Assembly: GCA_947499555.1 (NCBI GenBank)
Contig: CANMOU010000001.1
Location: 496,001-560,000 of the forward strand
DNA: 64,000 nt
Direction: 5' to 3'
Source: an uncultured Roseovarius sp.
GTDB taxonomy: Bacteria; Pseudomonadota; Alphaproteobacteria; Rhodobacterales; Rhodobacteraceae
A model generated the notes under the pieces. That model saw nothing but the letters and a program-made list of their open reading frames with translations, was not told the DNA's origin and did not search any database. Numbering within the stretch: the first letter of the stretch is position 1; every line of letters starts with the position of its first letter. Positions 1 through 9,424 of this stretch are shown in pieces. Made by a program: the position numbers and the translations under genes.

Positions 1-1
1 C

Positions 2-1453
2 ATCGAGAAATTCGTCACCCAACCGCGCCATATCGAGATTCAGGTTTTGTGCGACCAGCACGGCAATGGCGTTTTCCTGCATGAGCGGGAATGCTCCATC
101 CAGCGCCGCAACCAGAAAGTGGTTGAGGAAGCGCCGAGCCCGTTTCTGGATGCCAAGACCCGCAAGGCGATGGGAGAGCAATCCCTCGCTCTGGCCCATG
201 CGGTGGGGTATGCGAGTGCAGGCACGGTCGAGTTCATCGTTGATGGCAATAAGAACTTCTACTTCCTTGAGATGAACACACGGCTTCAGGTCGAACACCC
301 TGTGACGGAACTCATCACTGGTGTGGACCTTGTCGAACAGATGATCCGCGTGGCGGCGGGCGAAAAGCTCAAGATCAAGCAAAGCGACCTGAAAATCGGT
401 GGCTGGGCGATTGAGAACCGGCTTTATGCCGAGGACCCCTATCGCAATTTCCTGCCATCAATCGGGCGGCTTACGCGCTATCGCCCACCGGTCGAGGTTG
501 CCGCAGGCCCGATGCTGGAGGCAGGGACCTGGCATGATGATGCGCCCACAGGCGAGACCGGCGTGCGAAATGATACCGGCGTCTATGAGGGCGGCGAGAT
601 CAGCATGTATTACGACCCGATGATCGCCAAACTTTGTACCTGGGGCCCGGATCGCGGCGCGGCTATCGAGTCAATGCGCGTGGCGCTGGACAGTTTCGAG
701 GTTGAAGGGATCGGGCACAACCTGCCTTTCGTGGCCGCTGTGATGGACCACCCGAAATTCATCTCTGGCGACATGACCACCGCCTTTATCGAGGAAGAAT
801 ATCCCGATGGGTTCGACGGGGTCGAACTTGATCACAGCAGTCTGCGTCGCATCGCGGCGAGCGCGGCGGCGATGCACCGGGTGGCCGAGATCCGTCGCAC
901 CCGCGTGTCGGGCCGCATGGACAATCACGAACGCAAAGTGGGCGAGGATTGGGTCGTTTCGTTGCAGGGGCAGGACCACGTCGTCAAGATCGCCGCTGAC
1001 CGGGAAGGCTCTACCGTGGCATTCGACGATGGCGCGAGCCTGCGTGTGGCCAGCGACTGGACCCCGGGAGACCAGCTTGCAAAGCTGGATGTGGACGGAA
1101 CGCCTTTGGTGCTCAAGGTTGGCAAGATTTCCGGTGGCTTCCGCATCCGCAATCGTGGCGCGGATATCAAGGTGCATGTCCGCACCCCAAGGCAGGCAGA
1201 GCTGGCGACGTTAATGCCCGAGAAACTCCCGCCTGATACATCGAAAATGCTGCTTTGCCCGATGCCGGGCCTGATTGTCAGTGTCAACGTCTCCGAAGGT
1301 GACGAGGTTCAGGAGGGTCAGGCGCTTTGCACGGTCGAAGCCATGAAGATGGAGAATATTCTACGCGCCGAGAAGAAAGGCGTGGTGTCGAAGATCAACG
1401 CCGGTCCGGGTGACAGCCTGGCGGTGGATGACGTGATCATGGAGTTTGAATAG
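2..1453 (+). CDS. pccA: Propionyl-CoA carboxylase, biotin-containing alpha subunit (5' truncated by window edge)
   Basis: Carboxylates biotin with ATP and bicarbonate so that PccB can make methylmalonyl-CoA from propionyl-CoA. The reading frame is already open at base 2, so only the C-terminal 483 residues are present; the family is about 670-680 residues. Visible are the C-terminal part of the biotin carboxylase domain (EMNTRLQVEHPVTE), the BT linker region, and a C-terminal biotinyl domain with the AMKM biotinylation motif about 40 residues from the end. The lipoprotein gene starts 6 bases after its stop, and methylmalonyl-CoA mutase lies 2 kb downstream, so this is the propionyl-CoA to succinyl-CoA route. 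PccB should be upstream, outside the window. Confidence 0.95.
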   Translation: MEKFVTQPRHIEIQVLCDQHGNGVFLHERECSIQRRNQKVVEEAPSPFLDAKTRKAMGEQSLALAHAVGYASAGTVEFIVDGNKNFYFLEMNTRLQVEHPVTELITGVDLVEQMIRVAAGEKLKIKQSDLKIGGWAIENRLYAEDPYRNFLPSIGRLTRYRPPVEVAAGPMLEAGTWHDDAPTGETGVRNDTGVYEGGEISMYYDPMIAKLCTWGPDRGAAIESMRVALDSFEVEGIGHNLPFVAAVMDHPKFISGDMTTAFIEEEYPDGFDGVELDHSSLRRIAASAAAMHRVAEIRRTRVSGRMDNHERKVGEDWVVSLQGQDHVVKIAADREGSTVAFDDGASLRVASDWTPGDQLAKLDVDGTPLVLKVGKISGGFRIRNRGADIKVHVRTPRQAELATLMPEKLPPDTSKMLLCPMPGLIVSVNVSEGDEVQEGQALCTVEAMKMENILRAEKKGVVSKINAGPGDSLAVDDVIMEFE

Positions 1454-1459
1454 ACGGCG

Positions 1460-1975
1460 ATGGCCTGCCCTGAGCGGCATATCTTTCCGGCGATGCTTGT
1501 CGGGGCGACCATTCTGGCGGGGTGTGCGCGCGACGATGAAGTGTCGATGCGGGCTCGTCTGGCGACATGGTTTTCGCTTGGAGACACGCTGGCATTCGCC
1601 TCTGAGCGCGGCTGCGCGGCGGGGGCGTTTCGCGTCTTGGACGCGACCCCGAACGCGGCGCTCCCGGTTGAGACGGATCTCGGAGCGATGCTTCGCGCTT
1701 TGCCCACACGCGGGATTGCCGCAGTGGATGATCCAGACTTGTCACCGGACGAGGCGATGCGCCGGGCCGCGAATGCCGAACGCGCCATGGGTATGGCCAT
1801 GCGACGGGCCGCACTGGAGGCGCGATCCTGCATGCAGGGCGATCTTGGCGCGGAATTCCGAAGATTGCTGACACGCGCCGAAACCGTTCTGGCCTATCAC
1901 GCCGATGAGCGGGCGGTGCTTTTGCTTGACCGGCGCAACCGGGTTCTGGTCGTGGCGATGGGGGAAGGGGAATGA
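1460..1975 (+). CDS. Putative lipoprotein
   Basis: A 171-residue protein with a short hydrophobic N-terminus ending in a lipobox-like LAGC, predicting lipid attachment at Cys22. The start at 1460 is 6 bases downstream of the pccA stop, implying translation from the same mRNA; an in-frame ATG at 1493 would leave too short a signal, so the upstream start is preferred. The mature part is soluble and has no domain I recognise. It is probably an accessory envelope protein carried in the propionate cluster; function unknown. Confidence 0.7.
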   Translation: MACPERHIFPAMLVGATILAGCARDDEVSMRARLATWFSLGDTLAFASERGCAAGAFRVLDATPNAALPVETDLGAMLRALPTRGIAAVDDPDLSPDEAMRRAANAERAMGMAMRRAALEARSCMQGDLGAEFRRLLTRAETVLAYHADERAVLLLDRRNRVLVVAMGEGE

Positions 1976-1985
1976 GTGCGCTTTC

Positions 1986-2441
1986 TCAGCTGTCCCCGCG
2001 CCTGTCGCGAATTTCCTGCTTCCGCGTCGGCAATTTGTCGATGACCCGCGTGATTTCGCGAACGTCCCAGGGAAGCGGCTTGCGCAGCAAGATCGTGCCG
2101 TCCTTGCCAATAAGCACAAGCATGAACCCCCGAGGGTGCAGTTTTTCACGCAAGCTTGTTCCGCTGTTGCGATCGGCGTCGGTCAGAACCACAACATCAC
2201 GTTCCCGCAAGTCATCAAGACGGCTGGTGAGAAGTTCCATTTGCTCGATATATCGCGGATCCGCAGGGCTATCAGCAAATACGACAAGTGGCCGTTTTTC
2301 CCAGATAAATTCACTCAAATCCACATTATTGCCGGGCAAAACGATTTCCGGCAACAAGGTTTCTGATGTGTCAACAGCGTCGTCCGCAAATGAAGGACCG
2401 GCTGTAACTACCAGTAAAGACGCAATAACCGCTCTGAGCAT
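1986..2441 (-). CDS. DUF4174 family periplasmic protein
   Basis: A 151-residue secreted protein. An N-terminal signal peptide (MLRAVIASLLVVTAGPSFA) is followed by a thioredoxin-fold-like domain typical of DUF4174 (segments RPLVVFADSPADPRY, GFMLVLIGKDGTILLRKPLPW). No CXXC motif is visible, so a redox role is not supported. The start at 2441 is chosen because an AGGAGAA ribosome binding site lies just upstream and the signal peptide begins there; a start at 2471 would spoil the signal peptide. It is transcribed against pccA and divergently from the sulfotransferase-like gene. Confidence 0.75.
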   Translation of the reverse strand: MLRAVIASLLVVTAGPSFADDAVDTSETLLPEIVLPGNNVDLSEFIWEKRPLVVFADSPADPRYIEQMELLTSRLDDLRERDVVVLTDADRNSGTSLREKLHPRGFMLVLIGKDGTILLRKPLPWDVREITRVIDKLPTRKQEIRDRRGDS

Positions 2442-2474
2442 AGGTTCTCCTGTCATTGGAAATATAGGCAAGGA

Positions 2475-2482
2475 TTTGCAAA
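2475..2482. promoter_or_regulatory. Candidate ScfR/PccR-type half operator TTTGCAAA
   Basis: An exact TTTGCAAA lies in the 178-base divergent spacer between the DUF4174 gene and the sulfotransferase-like/mutase genes. This octamer is the half-site recognised by short-chain fatty acyl-CoA regulators such as PccR, which is known to control pcc and mutase genes in Rhodobacter. The second half-site expected four bases away is not present, so occupancy is uncertain. Confidence 0.4.
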
Positions 2483-2619
2483 AAGCGACGCTTCATTATC
2501 GTTGTGACGCAGAAAATTTTAAGTTTAAGTCTACGGTCATTTCTTCTTGCTCCAATGGATTCGTCATCACAGCAAGAAACCTCGGCACCATCGTTGAGGT
2601 GGTAAAGGGGTGCCTGATC

Positions 2620-3555
2620 ATGAAAGTTGTCCTGCAGTTAGGCGCGCACCGCACCGGAAATACCAGTTTCCACCACTATCTGTCTGAAAACAAAACCAAG
2701 CTTCAAGAGCGCGGCATCGCAGTCTGGGGTCCTGATCAGACACGTAACGGACTCTTGACCGGGGTGATTCCCGTCGCCAGCCGCCCAAATCCGGCAGAGC
2801 AGTTTCGCCGTGCAAAAACCCGGATCAAGCTGCAATTGGCCCAGGCAGAGGCGAAAGGGTATGAAACGCTCCTGGTCTCGGATGAAAACATGATCGGTGC
2901 TGCGCGGTCCAACCTGCGCGAAGAGCGGCTTTATGCGGCAATGGGTGAGCGGATGGCGCGCTTTTTTGATGCATTTTGCGGACGGATCACAAGCGTGGGC
3001 CTGTCCATACGGGCGCAAGACACCTATTGGGCGTCGGCGATGGCTTATGGGGTGGCACGCGGTCACAAGGTGCCCTCGGCCCGGGTTGTGGAACGTCTTG
3101 GACAGTCTCCTAGATTTTGGCGCGATGTGATCACCGATCTTGCCTGCGCCATGCCCGATGTGGCGCTGAAGGTGTTGCCCTTCGAGACATTTGCGGCTCT
3201 GCCGGAAATGCGGCTGGCCACCCTTACAGGGCAGACGGGATTGCCCACAACACACGCCCGAGAATGGCTTGGCAAAAGCCCCGATTTGCGCCAGCTGCGC
3301 CAGATCGTGGAAGCCCGCGGCGGCGATACTGCCCGCCTTGGAGTCGGCCATGGCCGCTGGCAACCCTTTACCACCGAACAGGCCAGCGCCCTGCGCGAAG
3401 CCTATGCTGACGATCTTTTCTGGCTGCGCGCCGGGGCGGATGGGTTGGCCACACTGACAGAGGAAACATGGTCTGAAACAAAGCGGTCCGAGCCGCAGCA
3501 GGCCAAGACGACCAGAGGACGAAATCATGGGAACGAAGATCGACGACTGGCGTGA
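2620..3555 (+). CDS. Sulfotransferase-fold P-loop protein
   Basis: A 311-residue protein starting with a beta strand and a PAPS-binding-type loop ([19 protein letters not shown]), as in the sulfotransferase superfamily. The remainder is poorly conserved and no acceptor specificity can be read. The ATG at 2620 is chosen; the frame is open far upstream, but that stretch is antisense to the DUF4174 gene. The end overlaps the start of methylmalonyl-CoA mutase by 29 bases in another frame, so the two are co-transcribed. A related protein with a broken loop is found at 58643-59518. Confidence 0.7.
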   Translation: MKVVLQLGAHRTGNTSFHHYLSENKTKLQERGIAVWGPDQTRNGLLTGVIPVASRPNPAEQFRRAKTRIKLQLAQAEAKGYETLLVSDENMIGAARSNLREERLYAAMGERMARFFDAFCGRITSVGLSIRAQDTYWASAMAYGVARGHKVPSARVVERLGQSPRFWRDVITDLACAMPDVALKVLPFETFAALPEMRLATLTGQTGLPTTHAREWLGKSPDLRQLRQIVEARGGDTARLGVGHGRWQPFTTEQASALREAYADDLFWLRAGADGLATLTEETWSETKRSEPQQAKTTRGRNHGNEDRRLA

Positions 3556-5677
3556 CATCGCCGAAAAAGAGCTGCGTGGGCGACCACTTGATGAGCTGAC
3601 ATGGCACACACTTGAGGGGATCGCCGTCAAGCCGCTCTATACCGAAGAGGACACTGCGAGCCTTGCGCATATGGGCTCAATCCCCGGACAGGCACCATTC
3701 ACGCGTGGCGTGAAAGCCACCATGTATGCCGGTCGCCCCTGGACGATCCGGCAATATGCAGGGTTCTCCACGGCCGAGGAATCCAACGCCTTTTACCGCC
3801 GCAACCTCGCTGCAGGACAGCAAGGTGTGTCGGTCGCCTTCGATTTGGCCACCCACCGGGGATATGACAGCGATCATGCCCGCGTTGTCGGCGATGTGGG
3901 CAAAGCCGGTGTTGCCATTGACAGTGTGGAGGACATGAAAATCCTCTTCGACGGCATCCCGCTTGATCAGGTGTCGGTTTCAATGACGATGAATGGCGCC
4001 GTGATCCCGGTTCTGGCCAACTTCATCGTCGCGGGCGAAGAGCAAGGGCATGACAAATCGGTGCTGTCGGGCACCATTCAGAACGACATCCTGAAAGAAT
4101 TCATGGTGCGCAACACCTATATCTATCCGCCCGAGCCAAGCATGCGGATTGTCTCGGACATTATCGAATACACCGCCAACGAGATGCCGAAATTCAACTC
4201 GATTTCGATTTCGGGCTATCACATGCAAGAGGCCGGTGCGAACCTTGTGCAGGAGCTGGCCTACACCCTCGCCGATGGGCGCGAATATGTGCGCGCGGCC
4301 ATTGAGGCGGGCATGGATGTCGATAAATTCGCCGGGCGTCTGTCATTTTTCTTTGCCATCGGCATGAATTTCTTCATGGAAGCGGCCAAGCTGCGGGCGG
4401 CGCGGCTTTTGTGGCATCGCATCATGACCGAGTTTGGCGCGAAGAATGACCGCTCGAAAATGCTGCGCACCCATTGCCAGACCAGCGGTGTCAGCCTGCA
4501 GGAGCAGGACCCGTACAACAACGTGATCCGCACCGCCTATGAGGCGATGAGCGCGGTTCTGGGCGGCACGCAGTCGCTGCATACCAACGCGCTTGATGAA
4601 GCCATTGCGTTGCCCACCGATTTCAGCGCGCGGATTGCGCGCAACACGCAGCTTGTGCTGCAGGAGGAAACCGGTGTGGCGAATGTGGTGGACCCCTTGG
4701 CAGGCTCATATTACGTCGAAAGCCTCACTGCCGAATTGGCCGATAAAGCCTGGGCGCTGATGGACGAGGTTGAGGAAATGGGCGGTATGACCAAGGCGGT
4801 GGCCTCGGGCATGCCCAAGCTTCGGATCGAGGAATCCGCCGCCACACGTCAGGCCATGATCGACCGGGGCGATGAGGTGATCGTCGGTGTGAACAAGTAC
4901 CGCAAGGACCGCGAGGACCCGATCGATATTCTGGACATTGACAATTCCGCCGTGCGCGCGAGCCAGATCGCGCGTCTGGAAAGCATCCGGGCAAGTCGCG
5001 ATGAGGCGGCCTGTCAGGCGGCTCTGGATGAGCTGACACGGCGGGCAAAAGAAGGCGGCAATCTGCTTGAAGGCGCGGTCGAGGCCGCACGGGCGCGGGC
5101 ATCTGTGGGAGAGATCAGTATGGCTTTGGAAAAAGAATTCGGTCGGCATCGCGCCGAGGTGAAAACACTCGCCGGTGTCTATGGCGCAGCCTATGAAGGC
5201 GATGAGGGGTTCGCCGCGATCCAGAAATCGGTTGAGGATTTTGCCGAGGCCGAAGGGCGTCGCCCGCGTATGCTGGTGGTCAAGATGGGCCAGGACGGGC
5301 ATGACCGGGGTGCCAAGGTGATCGCCACGGCATTCGCCGATATCGGCTTTGATGTCGATGTTGGCCCGCTTTTCCAGACGCCGGACGAGGCCGCGCAGGA
5401 CGCCATCGACAATGATGTGCATGTGATCGGTATTTCAAGTCAGGCGGCCGGACATAAAACGCTTGCCCCCCAGCTCATCGATGCCCTCAGGGACAAGGAT
5501 GCAGAGGACATCATCGTGATTTGTGGCGGCGTGATCCCGCAGCAGGATTATGAGTTTCTGAAATCCGCAGGTGTGAAGGCCATCTTTGGCCCCGGTACCA
5601 ACATTCCCGAGGCGGCGCAGGACATTCTGGGTCTGATCCGCGAGGCGCGCGCGGCCTTATGCCCAAGCGGGCCGTGA
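3527..5677 (+). CDS. scpA: Methylmalonyl-CoA mutase, single-chain catalytic subunit
   Basis: Adenosylcobalamin-dependent isomerisation of (R)-methylmalonyl-CoA to succinyl-CoA, the last step of propionyl-CoA assimilation. The 716 residues carry an N-terminal TIM-barrel substrate domain ([33 protein letters not shown]) and a C-terminal B12-binding domain with the base-off DxHxxG motif ([11 protein letters not shown]). The length fits mutases of the alpha/single-subunit type and exceeds ethylmalonyl-CoA mutase. It lies downstream of pccA with a sulfotransferase-fold gene overlapping its start and a MAPEG gene overlapping its end. The TTTGCAAA half-site at 2475 suggests acyl-CoA-responsive control. 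Confidence 0.96.
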   Translation: MGTKIDDWRDIAEKELRGRPLDELTWHTLEGIAVKPLYTEEDTASLAHMGSIPGQAPFTRGVKATMYAGRPWTIRQYAGFSTAEESNAFYRRNLAAGQQGVSVAFDLATHRGYDSDHARVVGDVGKAGVAIDSVEDMKILFDGIPLDQVSVSMTMNGAVIPVLANFIVAGEEQGHDKSVLSGTIQNDILKEFMVRNTYIYPPEPSMRIVSDIIEYTANEMPKFNSISISGYHMQEAGANLVQELAYTLADGREYVRAAIEAGMDVDKFAGRLSFFFAIGMNFFMEAAKLRAARLLWHRIMTEFGAKNDRSKMLRTHCQTSGVSLQEQDPYNNVIRTAYEAMSAVLGGTQSLHTNALDEAIALPTDFSARIARNTQLVLQEETGVANVVDPLAGSYYVESLTAELADKAWALMDEVEEMGGMTKAVASGMPKLRIEESAATRQAMIDRGDEVIVGVNKYRKDREDPIDILDIDNSAVRASQIARLESIRASRDEAACQAALDELTRRAKEGGNLLEGAVEAARARASVGEISMALEKEFGRHRAEVKTLAGVYGAAYEGDEGFAAIQKSVEDFAEAEGRRPRMLVVKMGQDGHDRGAKVIATAFADIGFDVDVGPLFQTPDEAAQDAIDNDVHVIGISSQAAGHKTLAPQLIDALRDKDAEDIIVICGGVIPQQDYEFLKSAGVKAIFGPGTNIPEAAQDILGLIREARAALCPSGP

Positions 5678-6153
5678 TCTTGATCGGAATGCTGGCCGGG
5701 GCGCTGTGGGCCTGTGGCGTTCTTTGGGTAGGCAGACAGATCCCCGTGCCCATTGCCATGATTCAGCCTGTGCTGATGGGGGCGGTGTTTGCGCCGGGGC
5801 TTGTGCTGTCGATGATGATCGCGCGTCTGGCGCAGCGCCGGTTTTTTGATGATCGCAGCATCAATGGCGAACCCCCTCAGGGGGCCGCTGCGGTCGATCA
5901 GGCTGTTCTGACCAACACGGTGGAGCAAATCATTCTCGCCTTGTGTATCTGGCCCTTGGTTGGGTTTTTTGTGGGGGCAGGGACCGTTCTGGCCTTGGGT
6001 CTGGCGTTTGCTGTGGCGCGCCTTGTGTTCTGGGTCGGATATCATCTGTCGCCCGCCTTGCGCGCCTTTGGCTTCGCGGCGAGTTTTTATCCAACGGTTT
6101 TCGCCGCTTTATTGGTGGTATGGCGGCTGGCGTCAACCTTGGGTGGTGCCTAA
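5659..6153 (+). CDS. MAPEG family membrane protein
   Basis: A 164-residue polytopic protein with about four hydrophobic segments and a central loop containing NTVEQ, which fits the MAPEG family (membrane-associated eicosanoid/glutathione metabolism proteins). The ATG at 5659 overlaps the mutase stop by 19 bases, indicating translational coupling. A catalytic role in bacteria of this type is not established; the link to propionate metabolism is positional only. Confidence 0.7.
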   Translation: MPKRAVILIGMLAGALWACGVLWVGRQIPVPIAMIQPVLMGAVFAPGLVLSMMIARLAQRRFFDDRSINGEPPQGAAAVDQAVLTNTVEQIILALCIWPLVGFFVGAGTVLALGLAFAVARLVFWVGYHLSPALRAFGFAASFYPTVFAALLVVWRLASTLGGA

Positions 6154-6192
6154 GCGGTTGCGCGGCATTGCCGCTTGCCGCATGATTTGCCC

Positions 6193-6807
6193 ATGCATCT
6201 GGAACTCGATCACATCGCCGTTGCCGCGGCAACGCTGGAGGAAGGGCGCGCCTTTGTCGAGGCGTCGCTGGGGGTGCGCTTGCAGCCGGGCGGCAAACAC
6301 GCGCGTTTTGGCACGCATAATATGCTTCTGGGGCTAGAGGACGGGCTTTATCTGGAGATTATCGCGATTGATCCCGGTGCGCCTACGCCGGGGCGGCCTC
6401 GATGGTTTGATCTTGATCGGTTTGACGGTCGGTCCAGGATTGATAACTGGATCTGCCGCACAGATGGCCTGGACAAAGCCACAGATGTTTTCCCCGAGGC
6501 AGGCACGCCGCTTCGAACGACACGCGACGATCTGGTCTGGCATATGGCCGTGCCGGACACCGGCATCCTGCCATTTGACGATTGTTTTCCCGCGCTGATG
6601 GATTGGGGGGACACCGCGCATCCGGCCACGCGGCTGAACCCGTCGGGATGCCGCTTGCGCAAACTTACTGTGTCTCATCCCGAAGTGGCGCAGCTGGACG
6701 CTATGCTCGCTGACTATCTTGATGACGATCGCGTTGTATTTGAGATCGGCCCGCGCCGGATCACAGCCGCATTCGACACAGCCGCCGGACCGAAGGTGCT
6801 GGCATGA
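6193..6807 (+). CDS. VOC superfamily (glyoxalase-like) protein
   Basis: A 204-residue protein of the glyoxalase_3-like vicinal oxygen chelate type, beginning MHLELDHIAVAAATLEEG, the usual beta-alpha-beta metal-binding entry strand with His in DHIAV. The ATG at 6193 is preferred to an upstream in-frame TTG at 6175. The stop overlaps the next gene as ATGA. Substrate unknown. Confidence 0.78.
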   Translation: MHLELDHIAVAAATLEEGRAFVEASLGVRLQPGGKHARFGTHNMLLGLEDGLYLEIIAIDPGAPTPGRPRWFDLDRFDGRSRIDNWICRTDGLDKATDVFPEAGTPLRTTRDDLVWHMAVPDTGILPFDDCFPALMDWGDTAHPATRLNPSGCRLRKLTVSHPEVAQLDAMLADYLDDDRVVFEIGPRRITAAFDTAAGPKVLA

Positions 6808-7313
6808 TCATTCGCGACGCGAGCACCGATGACGCCGCCGCAATCGCCGCAATCGCAAATCACTACATCCAGGAGACAAGTGTTTCGTTCAACGAGGTCA
6901 ACAAGAGCGTGCCTGACATCAAGGACGAGGTCGCCGCACGACACGCCGCCGGATGCGCCTACCTGGTGGCCGAGCGTGACCAAAAGATTCTGGGCTTTGC
7001 GACCTATTCCCAATTTCGCAGCGGAACCGGATACCGCCACACGATGGAGCATACGGTTATGATTAGCCCCAATGAGGTCGGTCAGGGGACGGGGGGTGCG
7101 CTGATGCAAGCGCTGGAAACCCATGCCCGCGCGGCAGGGGTGCACAGCCTTGTGGCTGGGATCAGCGCAGAAAACTCAGAGGCCATAGGCTTTCACCGCA
7201 AGATCGGCTTTGATCACATTGTGTGCCTGCCGGAGATGGGCTTCAAATTCGGACGCTGGATCGACCTGGTTCTGTTGCAAAAACGCCTGTTGTCTGACCC
7301 TGACAGTCGTTAG
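6804..7313 (+). CDS. GNAT N-acetyltransferase, phosphinothricin acetyltransferase-like
   Basis: A 169-residue GNAT protein. It begins MIIRDASTDDAAAIAAIANHY and contains the sheet and acetyl-CoA pyrophosphate loop typical of the PAT/YncA branch (VGQGTGGALMQALETHA; EAIGFHRKIGFDHI). These enzymes acetylate the amino group of phosphinothricin or methionine sulfoximine-like compounds; the real substrate is unknown. The four-base ATGA overlap with the VOC gene indicates coupling. Confidence 0.82.
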   Translation: MIIRDASTDDAAAIAAIANHYIQETSVSFNEVNKSVPDIKDEVAARHAAGCAYLVAERDQKILGFATYSQFRSGTGYRHTMEHTVMISPNEVGQGTGGALMQALETHARAAGVHSLVAGISAENSEAIGFHRKIGFDHIVCLPEMGFKFGRWIDLVLLQKRLLSDPDSR

Positions 7314-7322
7314 GATTTGCCC

Positions 7323-8000
7323 ATGTCGCTTTGGAGCCGCATATCAGAGGCCTTGTCGGCCCTCTCAAAAGGAGAGCCGCTCAGTCGTGTTTTTGACGCT
7401 TTGCGTACGCCGCCTGAACGCAGTGTCGCGTTCGCCATTGCCGTGATTGCGCTTGGCGCGAAAATGGCCAAGGCCGATGGTCTGGTGACGCGCGATGAGG
7501 TGACCGCCTTTCGCGAGGTTTTTCAGATTGCGCAGGATGATGAGGCCGGTGCCGCGCGGGTCTTCAACCTCGCGCGTCAGGATGTCGTGGGCTTTGAGGA
7601 TTATGCCCATCGGATCAAGGCGATGTTCGGCACCGAGACAGAAACGCTTTTCGACCTGATGGAAGGGCTCTTTCATATCGCTGTGGCCGATGGGGTTTAT
7701 CACCCCAATGAGGATCTGTTTCTGGAACGCGTGGCCGAGATTTTCGATATCTCTGATGCGCATTTCAAGGTCCTGCGCAGCCGTTTCGTACCCGATGCCA
7801 AGCCTGATCCTTATGCGGTCCTGGGAGTTGAGCCGACGATGCCAATCGAGGATATTCGCAAACATTACAGAGGCCTGGTGCGCGATATGCATCCTGACCG
7901 GATGATTGCGCGCGGGGTACCGCAAGAGGCGATTAAACTCGCCGAGAAGCGGATGAGCGACATCAATCAGGCCTGGGAAGAAATCAGCGGGGCAGGCTGA
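7323..8000 (+). CDS. TerB/DjlA-like J-domain protein
   Basis: A 225-residue protein with an N-terminal TerB-type helical domain (IALGAKMAKADGLVTRDEV, acidic AMADG-like repeats) and a C-terminal J domain with the HPD motif (VRDMHPDRMIARG). It resembles DjlA without the membrane anchor and presumably stimulates the DnaK ATPase. The ATG at 7323 is preferred over a TTG at 7317. The EEP nuclease gene starts one base after its stop. Confidence 0.85.
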   Translation: MSLWSRISEALSALSKGEPLSRVFDALRTPPERSVAFAIAVIALGAKMAKADGLVTRDEVTAFREVFQIAQDDEAGAARVFNLARQDVVGFEDYAHRIKAMFGTETETLFDLMEGLFHIAVADGVYHPNEDLFLERVAEIFDISDAHFKVLRSRFVPDAKPDPYAVLGVEPTMPIEDIRKHYRGLVRDMHPDRMIARGVPQEAIKLAEKRMSDINQAWEEISGAG

Positions 8001-8001
8001 G

Positions 8002-9039
8002 ATGCGGATTGCCACCTATAACGTGGAATGGTTCAACGCGCTCTTTGATGACGAGGGTGCGCTGCTCGATGACAACGAATTGTCGGGCCGCCACGGGATC
8101 AGTCGGGATGCGCAGCTGACGGCACTCGGAACGGTCTTCACGGCCCTTGATGCCGACGCGATCATGATCATCGAGGCGCCCGATACTAACAAGAAACGCT
8201 CCACCGAGACGGCACTTGAGAATTTCGCGCGCGCCGTTGGTCTGCGGGCACGCAAGGCGCTGATAGGCTTTGCTAATGCGACGCAGCAGGAGATTGCGCT
8301 GCTCTATGATCCTGATGTGCTCACATGCCGGCACGACCCGAAAGGCGAGGAGACGGGCAAGCGGGGCTCGCCGGATGCGCCGCGCTTTGACGGTGTCTTT
8401 CGGATCGATCTGGATATTGATGCCACCGAAGACCTTGTAGAGTTCTCCAAGCCGCCCCTGGAGGTTGCGGTCGAGACGCGCGAGGGGTTCCGGTTTCGCA
8501 TGATCGGGGCACATCTGAAATCGAAAGCCCCGCATGGCGCGCGCAGTCGTGACGAGGCGATGCGCATGGGCATTTCCAATCGCCGCAAGCAACAGGCGCA
8601 GGCAGTCTGGCTGCGGCGCCGGGTCGAAGAGCATCTCGGTCAGGGTGAGTCGCTTATCCTGCTGGGCGATCTCAATGACGGACCGGGCCTTGACGAATAC
8701 GAACATCTTTTTGGCCGCTCGTCGGTTGAGGTCATTATGGGCGAAGGCAAGGGGGATGTGCCTATGCTTTTTGACCCGCATGCCAAACGCGCCCTGACGC
8801 GCCGGATCGGGGCAATGAACACGACGGCGCGATTCTATATTCCTCAGGAAAAACGGTATCTTCAGGCGCTTTTGGACTACATCCTGGTATCGCCTGACCT
8901 GGCCGCAAGATCCCCGGTCTGGCGCATCTGGCATCCGTTCGACGACCCCGATTGCTGGAAAAACGCAGAGCTTCGCGACGCACTGATCACAGCCTCGGAT
9001 CACTTCCCTGTTGTGATGGATATTGACCTGACATCTTAA
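8002..9039 (+). CDS. Endonuclease/exonuclease/phosphatase family protein
   Basis: A 345-residue metal-dependent phosphoesterase of the EEP superfamily. N-terminal TYNVEWFN, central GDLNDGPG (metal/catalytic Asp-Asn pair) and C-terminal SDHFPVVMD (catalytic Asp-His) are all present, so the active site looks complete. No signal peptide, so a cytoplasmic nuclease or phosphatase. It follows the J-domain gene by one base and is likely co-transcribed with it. Confidence 0.85.
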   Translation: MRIATYNVEWFNALFDDEGALLDDNELSGRHGISRDAQLTALGTVFTALDADAIMIIEAPDTNKKRSTETALENFARAVGLRARKALIGFANATQQEIALLYDPDVLTCRHDPKGEETGKRGSPDAPRFDGVFRIDLDIDATEDLVEFSKPPLEVAVETREGFRFRMIGAHLKSKAPHGARSRDEAMRMGISNRRKQQAQAVWLRRRVEEHLGQGESLILLGDLNDGPGLDEYEHLFGRSSVEVIMGEGKGDVPMLFDPHAKRALTRRIGAMNTTARFYIPQEKRYLQALLDYILVSPDLAARSPVWRIWHPFDDPDCWKNAELRDALITASDHFPVVMDIDLTS

Positions 9040-9070
9040 AATCCTGCTCGAAATCGCTTATACTAGGTAT

Positions 9071-9424
9071 ATGAGACAGGTGCTTTACCCCCTCGCTGCG
9101 ATTGGATTTCTGGCACAGCCGGCCCTCGCGGAAGAAGAGGCCCCTTCGCTGATGGAGCGGGGGGCGCAGCTTTTTATTGAAGGGTTCATGCAGGAAATGG
9201 AGCCTGCGTTGAAAGATCTGCAGGGTCTTGCCGACGAAATGGAACCCGCGCTGCGGCAATTCATGACCGAGATCGGGCCGGGCTTTATGGATTTGCTGGG
9301 TGAGATTGAGGATCTAAGCGCTTACCATGCACCGGAGATCCTGCCCAACGGGGATATCATCATCCGCAAGAAAACCCCGGCTGAGAAAGCGGCCGAAGAC
9401 AGCGACGGTGACATTGAGATTTAG
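9071..9424 (+). CDS. Small secreted acidic protein
   Basis: A 117-residue protein with a signal peptide (cleavage after AQPALA) and an acidic helical mature part rich in Met-Glu-Pro repeats (QEMEPALKDL, DEMEPALRQF). No known domain is recognised, although similar proteins are common in Roseobacters, often mis-named as AAA ATPases. A TATACT promoter-like box lies about 10 bases upstream of the ATG. Its stop overlaps the convergent ppx stop by four bases. Confidence 0.7.
   Translation: MRQVLYPLAAIGFLAQPALAEEEAPSLMERGAQLFIEGFMQEMEPALKDLQGLADEMEPALRQFMTEIGPGFMDLLGEIEDLSAYHAPEILPNGDIIIRKKTPAEKAAEDSDGDIEI

Noticed and set aside
1972-2619. In-frame upstream extension of the sulfotransferase-like gene
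   Set aside because: It reads antisense through the DUF4174 gene; the P-loop strand starts right at the ATG at 2620.
2638-3630. 330-codon minus-strand open frame
   Set aside because: It lies opposite the sulfotransferase-like gene and the mutase start; no protein-like composition or ribosome binding site. The high G+C third positions explain it.
7984-9003. 339-codon minus-strand open frame
   Set aside because: Antisense to the intact EEP nuclease gene, which has all family motifs.
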